DNA of 64,000 nucleotides from Streptomyces sp. NBC_01454 (lineage in GTDB: Bacteria > Actinomycetota > Actinomycetes > Streptomycetales > Streptomycetaceae): positions 310,001 to 374,000 of the forward strand of contig NZ_CP109461.1 in the NCBI RefSeq assembly GCF_036227565.1, given 5' to 3'. The notes under the pieces were generated by a model. The model ran no database searches. It saw only the letters and a list, made by a program, of their open reading frames with translations, and was not told the origin of the DNA. Position numbers and translations under genes: made by a program. Every line of letters begins with the position of its first letter. Position 1 is the stretch's first letter. Of the stretch, positions 1-8,977 are shown piece by piece.

Positions 1-60
1 GGCTACCGAACCCCCGCAGAAGTTCATGCCGAGTACGAAGAGTTGCAGGCCGCAGCATAG
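1..60 (+). pseudogene. C-terminal tail of an IS3-family OrfB
   Basis: The frame entering from the left edge reads GYRTPAEVHAEY and stops at 58-60. It closely matches the end of the OrfB just downstream (CRTPREVHDEY), so it is the tail of a second, related IS3 transposase. Just after it, at about 78-102, comes a terminal-repeat-like sequence resembling the IS3 end at 1091-1118. This remnant therefore includes its element end and abuts the next element. Confidence 0.7.
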
Positions 61-104
61 GAATCCCGCAAACCCCCTGTCCGAGAAACGCGGGGCGCCT
101 CAAA

Positions 105-167
105 CTGCGGCAGAAGGTCGCTTTCCTGGAAAAAGTCGCGGCGTACTTTGCCAAGGATCCTCGGTGA
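105..167 (+). pseudogene. IS3-family OrfA, C-terminal fragment
   Basis: Twenty codons read LRQKVAFLEKVAAYFAKDPR and then TGA. This is the typical end of an IS3 OrfA, the leucine-zipper tail that precedes OrfB. The helix-turn-helix half is missing and is replaced by the end of the neighbouring IS3 copy. The stop overlaps the GTG of orfB (GTGA), the normal arrangement for this family. Confidence 0.75.
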
Positions 168-1072
168 GCGACAAGTTCGAGTTCATCGACGCAGAGTACG
201 CAATGTTCACCACGGACACGGAAGAGAGGGTGCCGGTTGCCAAGATGTGTGACTGGCTGGGAATATCGCGTTCCGGATTCTACGAATGGCGGAGCCGGCC
301 GCTTTCGGCGACCGCCCGGCGACGAGAGGATCTGAAATTGCTGATCACCAAGTCGTTCGAGGATTCCGACGGCATCTACGGCTACCGTCGGGTGCACGCC
401 GACCTGTCCGCCTGGGGTGTGGCCTGTGGACCCGAGCTCGTGCGTGACCTCATGCGGGAACTGGACCTCCAGGCCTGCCAGCCGCGGCCGTGGCGCCATA
501 GCCTCACCGAGAACGATGGCTCGGCCGGCCCGATCCCCGATCTCGTGAACCGCGACTTCACCGCCGACGCGCCCGGCCACAAAATGGTCGGCGACATCAC
601 CTACATTCCGACGTGGGAAGGCTGGGTATTCCTCGCCACCGTCATCGACTGCCACACCAAGGCCGTCATCGGGTGGGGCCTGCAAGACAATTACAAGACC
701 CCGCTCATCGAAGCAGCCATCGAAATGGCGGCACGCAACCACCGGCTCGCCGAGGGCGTCATCTTTCACTCGGATCGCGGCAGCAATTACACTTCGGCCC
801 AGTTCGCCAACACGCTGGCCGGACTGGGAATCCGGCAATCCGTCGGACGGACCGGGATCTGCTTCGATAATGCCATGGCGGAATCATTTTTCGCGACCTT
901 GAAAAATGAACGCGTCCATCGGACCGTCTACCCCACGCGCGAACACGCCTACCGTGATATTGCCCGCTACATAGAGGTCCGCTACAATACGAAACGCCGC
1001 CACTCGGGACTCGGATGCCGGACCCCACGAGAGGTCCACGATGAGTACCTGAACCAGCAGCTCGCAGCCTGA
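164..1072 (+). CDS. IS3-family transposase OrfB (DDE integrase)
   Basis: Catalytic subunit of an IS3-type element, 302 residues from the GTG that overlaps the OrfA stop. The open frame continues upstream to 26, but that part is the neighbouring IS end and not transposase. An HTH_21-like N-terminal region (WLGISRSGFYEW) is followed by an rve integrase core. The DDE residues are visible: D144 in DITYIPTWEG, D204 in HSDRGSNY and E240 in ESFFATLKNE, with the family 35-residue D-E spacing. OrfB itself looks complete, but orfA is truncated, so the element is probably immobile unless helped in trans. From 373 onward it is repeated at 8232. Confidence 0.9.
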   Translation: MSDKFEFIDAEYAMFTTDTEERVPVAKMCDWLGISRSGFYEWRSRPLSATARRREDLKLLITKSFEDSDGIYGYRRVHADLSAWGVACGPELVRDLMRELDLQACQPRPWRHSLTENDGSAGPIPDLVNRDFTADAPGHKMVGDITYIPTWEGWVFLATVIDCHTKAVIGWGLQDNYKTPLIEAAIEMAARNHRLAEGVIFHSDRGSNYTSAQFANTLAGLGIRQSVGRTGICFDNAMAESFFATLKNERVHRTVYPTREHAYRDIARYIEVRYNTKRRHSGLGCRTPREVHDEYLNQQLAA

Positions 1073-1090
1073 ATTAACTAATTGGCAGGC

Positions 1091-1118
1091 TGTCCGGAAA
1101 ACGCGGGGCCCCTCAGAC
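1091..1118 (+). repeat. Right terminal repeat of the IS3 element
   Basis: After the orfB stop come a short spacer and the terminal sequence tgtccggaaaacgcggggcc, ending in cctcagac. The same end occurs at 8950-8977 after the second orfB copy, and a diverged version sits at 78-102. Sequence identity between the 373 and 8232 copies stops exactly here, which marks the element boundary. Confidence 0.7.
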
Positions 1119-1120
1119 CT

Positions 1121-1228
1121 GTGACAGCATCAGCGAAGGAAGCTGATCCGCTCCTCACCTATGACGGAGACTGCGGCTTCTGCCAGAACGTCATCCGCAA
1201 GATCCCGCACCGGCCCCACCGGCAGTGA
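1121..1228 (+). pseudogene. DCC-family (DUF393) thiol-disulfide oxidoreductase, N-terminal remnant
   Basis: A 35-codon frame from GTG at 1121 contains LLTYDGDCGFCQNVI. The YDGDCxFC signature is typical of the DCC/DUF393 family of small putative thiol oxidoreductases, with both redox cysteines present. The usual protein is about 110-140 residues, but the frame stops at 1226-1228 and nothing downstream restores the fold. It begins 3 nt after the IS3 end, so the promoter was probably displaced by the IS. It is a remnant. Confidence 0.6.
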
Positions 1229-2266
1229 GAACTGTCCCCTGGCAGTTTCTCCCGGAAGAAGCGACATGGCCCCATAGCGACCGACTCAACCGTGAAATGC
1301 TGGTGAACCGGCCCCTACATGGTTCCGTAATGGGCGGGCGCTCTGGTACCACGGCGCCACACGAGACTCTTCTGGCTTCATCGCGGCGCATGCGGACGGC
1401 CGATGGATCTTCGTGCACCGCCTCCGCAGAAATCTTCGCCACACCGACCGCCTGGCTACGCAAATACTGAAGGCGTCAAGTGCAGCCTCCCGACGGTGAG
1501 TCGACCGACCCCAGGCGGTGCCTTCCGGACTGCTTGTCCCAGTTGGAGCGACCGTACGCTGCAGGTGAGCTGAAGGCCCGTGCGAAGCGCGTAGCTCTCA
1601 TCCGGACAGTGGCGTCGAAGACGCAACGCTGCTCATCTGGAGTGGATCGGCGAGCACGGTGGAGGGGAATTTTAGGAGCGTCGTACTTGACGACGCCTTC
1701 ACCACCCCCGCTCATCGATACGCTCACCCGGCACCGCTCTTGCCAGCCGGCACCTTCTGCCGTCCGCACCGCTCGCGCCGGAAGCGGCGCGGATCACCTG
1801 GTGCCGTCAGCGTATTCGGCCGAAAGAATGAGGGGCCCGGTCCGGGGATATGGCAGCATGGGGGAAAGATGGCGCCCGTTGTGAGGGCACCGGGATATGT
1901 CCGCGCGAGCAAAGAGGTGATGGGGATGAGTCCCGATGGAAGTCGTTGCCACAGCGTTGCAGCGTACTGACTGCTGCCATTCTCCGAGCCGTTGATGGTG
2001 TGCTCATAGCGCCTCCGTGCCGGCTTCACCGTATGCCTTCATTCTGACACTGGGGTATTTCCGGCTGCGTCCAGCCGCCCTGTTCCCCTTTTTCGAGTTT
2101 TCGCATTCTTCGCGCCAAGGCCGAGTCGGCTGGCCCGAAAACAGCCAGCCGTCGATGATTGGCCGCTTGCCACCCGTCGGACACGGCAGCGGGCCCGGTG
2201 CTCGTTCGTGGTCGGGGCGGTGGTCGTCGGCTCCACCGCTCCACATGTCAAGTGACGGATTTCTGA
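1229..2266. other. About 1 kb without a supported gene
   Basis: Several overlapping open frames exist on both strands, as expected at this GC content, but none shows a recognisable family motif or a convincing ribosome site. One plus-strand stretch around 1340-1470 (WYHGATRDSSGFIAAHADG) looks protein-like, but I cannot place it. The stretch is probably decayed coding DNA between the IS3 end and the truncated regulator. Confidence 0.4.
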
Positions 2267-4096
2267 GGGGGACCCATCAACACGCCCGATCTGCACGACG
2301 GTTCCTGCCCGCACTACCGGGCAGCCCGGCTGCTACACGACCAGGACGGCCCGCTGGAGGAGGTCGCCGGGCATCTGCTCGCCGCCGAACCCGCCGGCCG
2401 GGCGTGGGTCGCCGGCGCGTTGCGCGGCGCGGCGCGCCAAGCCACGGCTCGCGGTGACACCGAGATGACGGTGGCCTATCTCCGGCGCGCGCTGCGCGAA
2501 TTGCCTGCGGCGGGGCAGGGTGCGCTGCTGGCCGAACTCGGCCGGGCCGAGGCACCAGCTCATCCGGCAGCCGCGGTCCGTCACTTGTGCACCTCGCTGG
2601 ACGAGCTCACCGCGCCGTCGGCGCGGCGGGAAGTGGTATCTGTACTGGCCGACGCGCTGACGCGAGGCCAGCGCGGCTGCCAGGCGGGCGAGCTCCTCGC
2701 ACACGAATCCCAGCTCATGGCCGCGGCCGATCAGCCCGGCAGCGGTGCCGCATTCGGGCTGCGTCTGCAACGTGTGCTAGTCGAACTGAACGACCTGAAC
2801 AAGCGGCCGTCGATAAGCGAGAGGCTGGCCGAGCTGATGCCTGACGGTGACCACGACCGTCAACGAGCGGTGCGGGCGGTGCAGGCGGCCCTTGCGGTCG
2901 GCCGGCCTGCCGACGCCGCCACTGTGGCCTCGTACGCCCGTGAGGCGCTGGACGTATCGCTGCCGCAGGACGGCGTCTTCATCTCCGCGACCGGCCTGGC
3001 AGCCCTGGCCCTGGTCTGGTGCGACCGGCCGGCGGAGACGACGGACTTCCTCGACCGCCTGTCGGAACAGACCCAGTGGCACGACTCCGCTCCGGCGCGG
3101 ACGCTGCTCTCGATGGGCCGGTGCGAAGTGGCCTACCGGACCGGACGCCTTGATGCCGCCCTCGACGCGGGACGTCGCTGGCTCGACCTGACCTCGGCCA
3201 CCCGCGGAGACGCCATGGTGCCCCTCGCGGTCGCCGGTGTCGTGCGGGTGTTGCTGGAAACGGGACGGCGCGAGGAAGCCGAGCCGCTTCTGCTCTCCGC
3301 CGACCCCGAGCGGTACGGCACCGTGTGGCAGTGGGCGCACCTGCTGGAGGCGCGTGCGCGGCTGCGTCTGGATCACGGCGACCACATGGGCGCCCTGGAG
3401 GACCTGCTGGCGTGCGGGCGCCACCAGATCGCCTGGCAACGGGACAACCCTGCCATCCTTCCCTGGAGATCCCTCACTGCCCTCGCCCATTTCGTCCTGG
3501 GCCGCCCCGGGCAGGCCACACGCCTTGCGCACCAGGAACTGGAGCAGGCCCGGGACTGGGGCACCCCCCGTACCCTGGGCATCAGCCTGCGCGCCGTCGG
3601 CATGACGACGCGCGGCCGGGCCAGCCTGAAGCCGCTGGAGGAATCCGCCGGCCTGCTCGAAGAAGCCGGAGCCCCGCTCGAACAGGCCCGGTCGCTGGTC
3701 GAGTACGGCACCTTGCGGTTCGAGGCAGGGCATACCCGGCTGGCCCGCGAGGTGGCCCTGCGCGGGCTGGTCCTCGCTCGGCAGGGCGGGGCCGTCGGCC
3801 TCGCCGACCTGGCCCGCGACCGCCTGCGTGCCTTCGGCGCACGGCCCCGCCGCGCGCACGCGGTCGGGCTGTCGGCGCTGACCAACAGCGAACGCCGCGT
3901 CGCGCAGCTGGCGGCCCGCGGGCTGACCAACCGGGAGATCGCCGAGACCCTGTTCATCACGCGGCGGACCGTCGAGAACCATTTGACCAGTGGGTTCCGC
4001 AAGCTCGGTATCAGCAGCAGACGTGAGTTGGCGCCCTTGCTCGACAGCGGCCGGGGGACCGGGCGGCAGGTCTCCGTCGGCCCTCCCTGCCCCTGA
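2267..4096 (+). pseudogene. LAL/LuxR-family regulator lacking its ATPase domain
   Basis: The open frame begins at 2267 after a stop, with no credible start. It runs through a long helical TPR-like region (YLRRAL, GRAEAPAHPAAAVRHL) to a C-terminal LuxR HTH at about residues 505-560 (LTNSERRVAQLAARGLTNRE, TVENHLTSGF). Large LuxR (LAL) regulators are normally 900 or more residues with an N-terminal Walker-type ATPase. Here about 600 residues remain and the P-loop half is absent. The first visible residues (RAARLLHDQDGPLEEVAGHL) match the segment just after the NTPase in this family. A TTG at 2420 could start a 558-residue headless protein. A strong hairpin follows at 4137. It is most likely a 5'-truncated pseudogene. 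Confidence 0.75.
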
Positions 4097-4136
4097 CGGA
4101 AGGGTCCTCGGTGCGGGTCCGCGCATCGGGGACGGC

Positions 4137-4195
4137 CGCTGCCGGGGCGGCGGGGCCGTATCCCCCCGTGACACGACCCCGCCGCCCCGGCAGCG
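4137..4195. terminator. Perfect 19-bp stem, likely bidirectional terminator
   Basis: Bases 4137-4155 and 4177-4195 are exact reverse complements (arms CGCTGCCGGGGCGGCGGGG and its complement) with a 21-nt loop. It lies between the convergent ends of the LuxR remnant (plus) and the small membrane protein gene (minus). There is no long T run, as is common in actinomycetes. Confidence 0.75.
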
Positions 4196-4237
4196 CCGAC
4201 GGATTCCGCAACCGCCGGGTCAGGGCTGGTTGCTGGC

Positions 4238-4663
4238 CTAACGGGCCCGCCCCAGTCCCGCGTACTGCATCGCCCCGAACACCGTCACGGCGATACCGAT
4301 GAAGCCGACGTAGGCATAGCCGAAGGCAGTAACGGGAAACCATGAGCGGCCGGCCGCGATGATCGCTATGCAACCCACCGCCCATACGGCGTTGAGGACG
4401 ACGGCGCTGACGGCGATCCACCGGATCACGGCCGGGCGGGTGCCCGCGTACCACAGCCCGGCGGCGTAGACCGCCAGGAACGCCCCCTGCGCCCAGTGCA
4501 GCCACGCGGGCAGACCGAGCAGCGGGTCCAATGCGCTGGCGCCCAGCAGACTGAGGGCTGCGACGAGTCCGGAGACGATGCCGTCCAGCTTCAGGGAGAA
4601 GCGCAGCAGCGTATCGTTCCCTGCTGCCGCCGACGTACCGGAACGCTTGGTCACTTCCATCAT
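4238..4663 (-). CDS. Small four-helix integral membrane protein
   Basis: About 141 residues from the ATG at 4663. After a short polar N-terminus (MMEVTKRSG) it has four hydrophobic segments separated by short loops: near the LDGIVSGL region, the WAQGAFLAVYAAGLWYAG region, the VSAVVLNAVWAVGC region and a last one before the C-terminal GLGRAR. There is no catalytic motif. It resembles the small SPW/DUF-type membrane proteins common in actinomycetes, but I cannot name the family. It starts 11 nt after the stop of the alpha/beta hydrolase on the same strand, so the two are probably one transcript ending at the hairpin at 4137-4195. A longer in-frame extension upstream is a shadow of the hydrolase gene. 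Confidence 0.75.
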   Translation of the reverse strand: MMEVTKRSGTSAAAGNDTLLRFSLKLDGIVSGLVAALSLLGASALDPLLGLPAWLHWAQGAFLAVYAAGLWYAGTRPAVIRWIAVSAVVLNAVWAVGCIAIIAAGRSWFPVTAFGYAYVGFIGIAVTVFGAMQYAGLGRAR

Positions 4664-4674
4664 CTGGCGCCCCC

Positions 4675-5361
4675 TCAGGCCGTGCCGACCGCGGCGCGGG
4701 TGATCAGGTCGGCGACTTCCCCGGCGTGGGACAGGGGCGAGGCGTGACTGGACGGCACCGACGTGGTCACTGCCCCCATCCGCTCGGCCATGAAGCGCTG
4801 AGCCGCCGGCGGCAGGGCGTTGTCCTCCTCGGCCACCTGGTACCAGGAGCGGACCGAGCGCCACGCCGGCTCACCCGACGCAGCCTCCAGACACGCCAGA
4901 GCGGAGGGCTTCTGGACGGCCGCCAGGACGTTCGCGCGCACCGCCGGCACGTCACCGGCGAACACCTCCTGGTAGCGGTCGGTATCCAGCCCGCACAGCC
5001 CGTCCTCGTACGGCCGGACCGCTTCGCCCACCGTCGCCCCGAACCGCTGCAGGATCCCGAAGCTGCTCTCGCCCCGGTCCGGAGCGAATGCCGCCACGTA
5101 CACCAGCGCCGAGACGTGGGACGACTCCGCCATCGCGTTGGTGATCACCGTTCCGCCGTAGGACCAGCCGGCCAGCACGACAGGCCCCGGCATGCGCTCC
5201 ACAACCCGCCGTGTCGCGGCCACGTCATCCTCCAGGGAGGTCAGCGGCAACTGCACCGCCGCCACCCGGTGCCCGGCGTCGTGCAGGAACGGGATGACCT
5301 CGCTCCAACTGGACCCGTCGGACCACAACCCATGTACCAGCACCACATCTGCCACGGTCAT
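4675..5361 (-). CDS. Alpha/beta-hydrolase fold protein
   Basis: About 228 residues, cytoplasmic, no signal peptide. It opens with DVVLVHGLWSDGSSW (HG oxyanion strand), has the nucleophile elbow GWSYGG with Ser67, and ends with VPSSHASPLSHAGEVADLI, which supplies the catalytic His. This pattern fits the AB_hydrolase_6/esterase group (EstC, salicylate-esterase-like). The substrate is not predictable. An AGGAG lies just upstream of ATG 5361; a GTG at 5355 has better spacing and is an alternative start. It heads a two-gene unit with the membrane protein downstream. A short C-terminal remnant of a similar hydrolase lies at 47737-47975. Confidence 0.88.
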   Translation of the reverse strand: MTVADVVLVHGLWSDGSSWSEVIPFLHDAGHRVAAVQLPLTSLEDDVAATRRVVERMPGPVVLAGWSYGGTVITNAMAESSHVSALVYVAAFAPDRGESSFGILQRFGATVGEAVRPYEDGLCGLDTDRYQEVFAGDVPAVRANVLAAVQKPSALACLEAASGEPAWRSVRSWYQVAEEDNALPPAAQRFMAERMGAVTTSVPSSHASPLSHAGEVADLITRAAVGTA

Positions 5362-5528
5362 CAACTCCTATCCTCGTATCCGGACAGCACCCCTCCTCAG
5401 GGGAGGAGGCTCCTCACGAGGAACAAGACTGCCGAGACAGGCGCCGCCGAGGATCACGGAATCTCCGTGAGAATTGGCCTCCCCGCGGGGCTGGCAGCGG
5501 AAGAATGCCCGGCCTGCGGCGGGCGTCT

Positions 5529-5860
5529 CCGGTGGGCATGGGCGGCAATGTCCGGGGAGCGGGCACGCTGCCAGCTGAAGTGACCCGCTTCATCGGGCGA
5601 CGAAGTGAGTTCTCACAGGTCAGGACCCTACTGTCGCGCAGGCGGCTGGTGACGCTGACCGGGCCAGGCGGGATCGACAAGGCCCGGTTGGCGTTGCAGA
5701 TAGCCGCCGAGGTGCAGCGGTCCTTCCCCGATGGGGTGTGGCTGGTGGAGCTGGTCGCGCTGGAGGACGGGGACCTGCTGGCTTAGACCGTGGCAGCACG
5801 CCTGCGGCTGGGCAACGAAGCGACCGACGATCCGCTGGCCAGGCTCGTGGAGCTCCCCAC
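5529..5860 (+). pseudogene. N-terminal fragment of an NB-ARC/LuxR-type regulator
   Basis: From about 5529 the frame reads TLPAEVTRFIGRRSEFSQV and then LVTLTGPGGIDKARLALQIA. This is the start of the STAND ATPase domain found in LuxR/SARP-type regulators. The P-loop is damaged: GPGGIDKA stands where GxGGxGKT is expected. An in-frame TAG at 5784-5786 interrupts it, yet homology continues past the stop (TVAARLRLGNEATDDPLARL) to about 5860, where it breaks off into IS3 sequence. It is therefore both nonsense-mutated and truncated. It could have been the ATPase half of a regulator like the headless one at 2267, but the two are not contiguous. Confidence 0.65.
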
Positions 5861-5904
5861 GCGTCCCGCCGTACTCAACGCGAAGGCGTCCACGTCGGCC
5901 GTGG

Positions 5905-6345
5905 CGGGTCGAGCGACTGATGCGCGAGGCCGGTCTCGCCAGGATCAGCTCGCGGCGGAAGGGCTTCACACGCCGGGATCCCAAAGCCACGCTCGCCCCG
6001 CACCTGGTCGAGCGGGACTTCGCCGCGAGTGCGCCGAACCGGCTGTGGACCACCGACCTCGACGATGGTCTCAACCGATGAGGGGCCTTTGTGCTCTCGG
6101 CGATCCGGGACGCGTTCGCGCGCCGGGCGGTGGCCTGGGAGACCTCCGCCCGCGCTGACGCGGACCTGATGCCTACCACGCTCGAGTACGCCCTGGCCAG
6201 CCGGGAGGTCGAGCCCGGCAAGCTCGTGCACTACGCCGATCACGGCTTCCAGTACACCTTGGTGATGCTCACAACTTGGATGTTGAGAGCGGGAGTTCAA
6301 GCTTCGATGGGCTCGGTCGGAGACTCGTACGATAAAGCCCTCGCA
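5905..6345 (+). pseudogene. IS3-family OrfB remnant, plus strand
   Basis: One frame carries IS3 OrfB landmarks: RVERLMREAGL, then RDFAASAPNRLWTTDL, then YADHGFQYT (second catalytic D) and GSVGDSYDKALAD (the region before the catalytic E). An in-frame TGA at 6079-6081 and the loss of the first catalytic region (DLDDGLNR instead of DxTYxxTWEG) show it is dead. It meets the minus-strand IS3 remnant at about 6345. Confidence 0.7.
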
Positions 6346-6745
6346 GACGACCGCCCACCCCGCCAGTCGGCGCGAGCACAGGTCGATTACGGTCGCGAGA
6401 TAGCAGAACTTTCCGCCGCCGACGCTGAGGTAGGCGATGTCACCGACGTACTTCGTGTTCACCTCCGTGGCGGTGAAGTCGCGGCCGATCAGATCCGGTG
6501 CCTTCGCCGCGGCCGGGTCCGCGACGGTGGTGCGGTGCCGGCGCCGCAGGGGGACTCCCTCGACCCCGATGGCCCGCATGATCCTCGCGACCCGCTTGTG
6601 ATTGACCACCAGGCCGCTGTCCTCGCGGAGTTCGGCGGTGATCCTGGGGGCGCCGTAGGTCAATGCCGGGAAGCGTAGATTGATCATCTTGTGGGTTCGG
6701 GCCCTCAATGCAGCGATGCTCCTGTAGAACGAGCGATCTACCACG
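6346..6745 (-). pseudogene. IS3-family OrfB remnant, minus strand
   Basis: The minus-strand frame reads FYRSIAALRARTHKMINLRF, then ALTYGAPRITAELREDSG, DFTATEVNTKYVGDIAYLSV and ATVIDLCSRRLAGW. This is an IS3 OrfB from its N-terminal HTH_21 part through the first catalytic Asp (DIAY). It breaks off before the second Asp. The head-to-head junction with the plus-strand remnant at 5905-6345 shows rearrangement between two IS3 copies. Confidence 0.7.
6652..6693 (+). repeat. Left arm of a 42-bp inverted repeat flanking the IS4 transposase
   Basis: Reverse complement of 8200-8241 with two mismatches. Both arms encode the IS3 OrfB segment HKMI(N/K)LRFPAL, so the repeat is IS3 coding sequence present in opposite orientation on either side of the IS4-type transposase. 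Confidence 0.8.
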
Positions 6746-6773
6746 ATCGGTTTGTTCAGAACAGGAGCATCGT
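6712..6773. repeat. 15-bp hairpin repeat at the left edge of the IS4 unit
   Basis: cagcgatgctcctgt near 6712 is matched by its near-perfect complement acaggagcatcgttg near 6759 (one mismatch). It lies just before the transposase frame opens and could be part of the IS4 end or of its translation-attenuating leader. Confidence 0.45.
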
Positions 6774-8209
6774 TGTCTGGGGAGTGTGGCACAGAGGGAT
6801 CGGCGCGCGCGAGTGCTGGGCAGACAGGGCAGTTGGGGGTGTTGCGCCAGGTCGTGACCCGGGCGATGGTCACGCAGGTGCTGGCGGTTTCCGGCCGCGG
6901 GGACCGGCGTAGTGACGGCAAACTCTGCGCGGTGACGTGCGTGTTCTTCGTGCTCGCGTTGACGCTGTTCCCGAGGGACGGGTATCGGTCGGTGCTGTCG
7001 AAGCTGGCCGGTGGGACAGCGAGTCTGGTCGCGCGGGGACAGCTGGTCTCGTCTTCGGCGCTGAGGCAGCGCCGCCTCTCGCTGGGCCCGGAGCCGTTCC
7101 GGTTGCTGTTCGAGCGGATCGCCGGGCCGGTCGGCACGGCCGTGATGCCGGGGGTGTTCTGGCGGGGGCTTCGGCTGGCCTCGGTGGACGGCACATACTT
7201 CGAGGTCGCCGACACTGCGGTGAACGCGGTGTTCGGCCGGACCCGCAATCAGCGACGGGCCGCCGCGTTCCCCCAGGTCCACCTGGTTGCACTGATCGAG
7301 TGCGGGACGCGGGCGCTGCTCGGGGTGGCCTTCGACGTCCGCCGGGTCTGCGAACAAGACCTGACGCGGCGCCTGTTGGACCGAATGCGCCCGGGGATGC
7401 TGGTGCTGGCCGACCGGGGGTTCCCTGGCTGGCTGCTGTGGGTCGACGCCGCGGCCGGCGGGGCGGATCTGCTCTGGCGGATCTCGGCGGCCGTGCGACT
7501 GGTCCCCGACGAGGTCCTGCCCGACGGCTCCTGGCTCGCGACCCGTCACGCGGACAAGAACATCTGGAAAGCCCTGGCGGGCAGGCCCCGGTCGGTACGG
7601 GTCCGGGTGATCGAGATGGTGGTCGTCATCGAGGCGGCCGACGGCTCGCGGCGTCATGAGCCCTACCGGCTCATCACCACCTTGCTCGATCACAAGGCCT
7701 TCCCCGCTGGTGAGCTGGCCGCACTGTATTCGCAGCGGTGGGAATCCGAGCTCGAATTCCGGGACTTGAAGATCACCCAGCGTGGGCCGCGCGCCGTCCT
7801 GAGGTCGAAGACGCCTGCGCTGGTCAACCAGGAGATCTGGGCGTATCTCGTCACCCACCAGGCGATCCGTCGCATGATCGCGGCCACCGCCGCCGACCAC
7901 CGCCTTGATGCCGACCGGCTCTCCTTCACCGTCGCTTTGACTGTTGCCCGGGACACGGTGGTCCGCATCAGGGCACGGACAGGCACCCACCCCCCCGAGA
8001 TGACGGCGTCGCTGCTGGCGAACCTGGGGCCGTCCGAGCGGCGCCTGCGTGTCTGCCTGCGGGCAGTGAAGCGGCCCAACGCCATCTTCCCCTCGAAACC
8101 CATCGGACCGGCCAGTCGCAGCACAAAGATCATCGAGTACGGGATCCAGATCGTCACAGGTCAAACAGGCCCGACAGCCACCACGAAACAGAACAGCCGC
8201 ACAAGATGA
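6752..8209 (+). CDS. IS4-family transposase
   Basis: Up to 485 residues. The DDE core has D in SVDGTYFEVAD, D in LADRGFPG, and the IS4 YREK signature YSQRWESELEFRDLK, in which Y, R, E and K are correctly spaced. An N-terminal DUF4372-like region (VVTRAMVTQVLAVSG) precedes the core. The true start is uncertain: 6752, or an internal ATG such as the one at about 6863. The frame appears intact, so the enzyme may be active. Its last codons overlap the right arm of the 42-bp inverted repeat, and I could not define convincing IS4 terminal repeats. Confidence 0.88.
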   Translation: MFRTGASLSGECGTEGSARASAGQTGQLGVLRQVVTRAMVTQVLAVSGRGDRRSDGKLCAVTCVFFVLALTLFPRDGYRSVLSKLAGGTASLVARGQLVSSSALRQRRLSLGPEPFRLLFERIAGPVGTAVMPGVFWRGLRLASVDGTYFEVADTAVNAVFGRTRNQRRAAAFPQVHLVALIECGTRALLGVAFDVRRVCEQDLTRRLLDRMRPGMLVLADRGFPGWLLWVDAAAGGADLLWRISAAVRLVPDEVLPDGSWLATRHADKNIWKALAGRPRSVRVRVIEMVVVIEAADGSRRHEPYRLITTLLDHKAFPAGELAALYSQRWESELEFRDLKITQRGPRAVLRSKTPALVNQEIWAYLVTHQAIRRMIAATAADHRLDADRLSFTVALTVARDTVVRIRARTGTHPPEMTASLLANLGPSERRLRVCLRAVKRPNAIFPSKPIGPASRSTKIIEYGIQIVTGQTGPTATTKQNSRTR

Positions 8210-8241
8210 TCAAGCTACGCTTCCCGGCATTGATCTACGGC
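8200..8241 (+). repeat. Right arm of the 42-bp inverted repeat
   Basis: Partner of 6652-6693. It ends at the point where sequence identical to the IS3 orfB at 373 begins, sharing the bases atctacggc, so it is also a recombination junction between two different IS3 OrfB genes. Confidence 0.8.
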
Positions 8242-8931
8242 TACCGTCGGGTGCACGCCGACCTGTCCGCCTGGGGTGTGGCCTGTGGACCCGAGCTCGT
8301 GCGTGACCTCATGCGGGAACTGGACCTCCAGGCCTGCCAGCCGCGGCCGTGGCGCCATAGCCTCACCGAGAACGATGGCTCGGCCGGCCCGATCCCCGAT
8401 CTCGTGAACCGCGACTTCACCGCCGACGCGCCCGGCCACAAAATGGTCGGCGACATCACCTACATTCCGACGTGGGAAGGCTGGGTATTCCTCGCCACCG
8501 TCATCGACTGCCACACCAAGGCCGTCATCGGGTGGGGCCTGCAAGACAATTACAAGACCCCGCTCATCGAAGCAGCCATCGAAATGGCGGCACGCAACCA
8601 CCGGCTCGCCGAGGGCGTCATCTTTCACTCGGATCGCGGCAGCAATTACACTTCGGCCCAGTTCGCCAACACGCTGGCCGGACTGGGAATCCGGCAATCC
8701 GTCGGACGGACCGGGATCTGCTTCGATAATGCCATGGCGGAATCATTTTTCGCGACCTTGAAAAATGAACGCGTCCATCGGACCGTCTACCCCACGCGCG
8801 AACACGCCTACCGTGATATTGCCCGCTACATAGAGGTCCGCTACAATACGAAACGCCGCCACTCGGGACTCGGATGCCGGACCCCACGAGAGGTCCACGA
8901 TGAGTACCTGAACCAGCAGCTCGCAGCCTGA
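8206..8931 (+). pseudogene. Chimeric, 5'-truncated IS3 OrfB
   Basis: The frame begins MIKLRFPALIYG, taken from one IS3 family member, and at about 8232 switches to sequence identical to residues 71-302 of the OrfB at 164-1072. The full DDE triad is present, but the first ~70 residues of the original, including the HTH, are gone. At 241 residues it is unlikely to be a working transposase. Confidence 0.8.
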
Positions 8932-8977
8932 ATTAACTAATTGGCAGGCTGTCCGGAAAACGCGGGGCCCCTCAGAC
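8232..8977 (+). repeat. 746-bp direct repeat of 373-1118
   Basis: As far as I can compare by eye, 373-1118 and 8232-8977 are identical, including the IS3 terminal sequence. The offset is 7859 bp. The two copies bracket the LuxR, hydrolase and IS4 region in direct orientation, so recombination between them could delete about 7.9 kb. Confidence 0.9.

Noticed and set aside
5875..7248. 457-residue minus-strand frame
   Set aside because: Only the middle (6346-6745) is IS3-like; the rest is antisense to the IS4 gene and to the plus-strand IS3 remnant.
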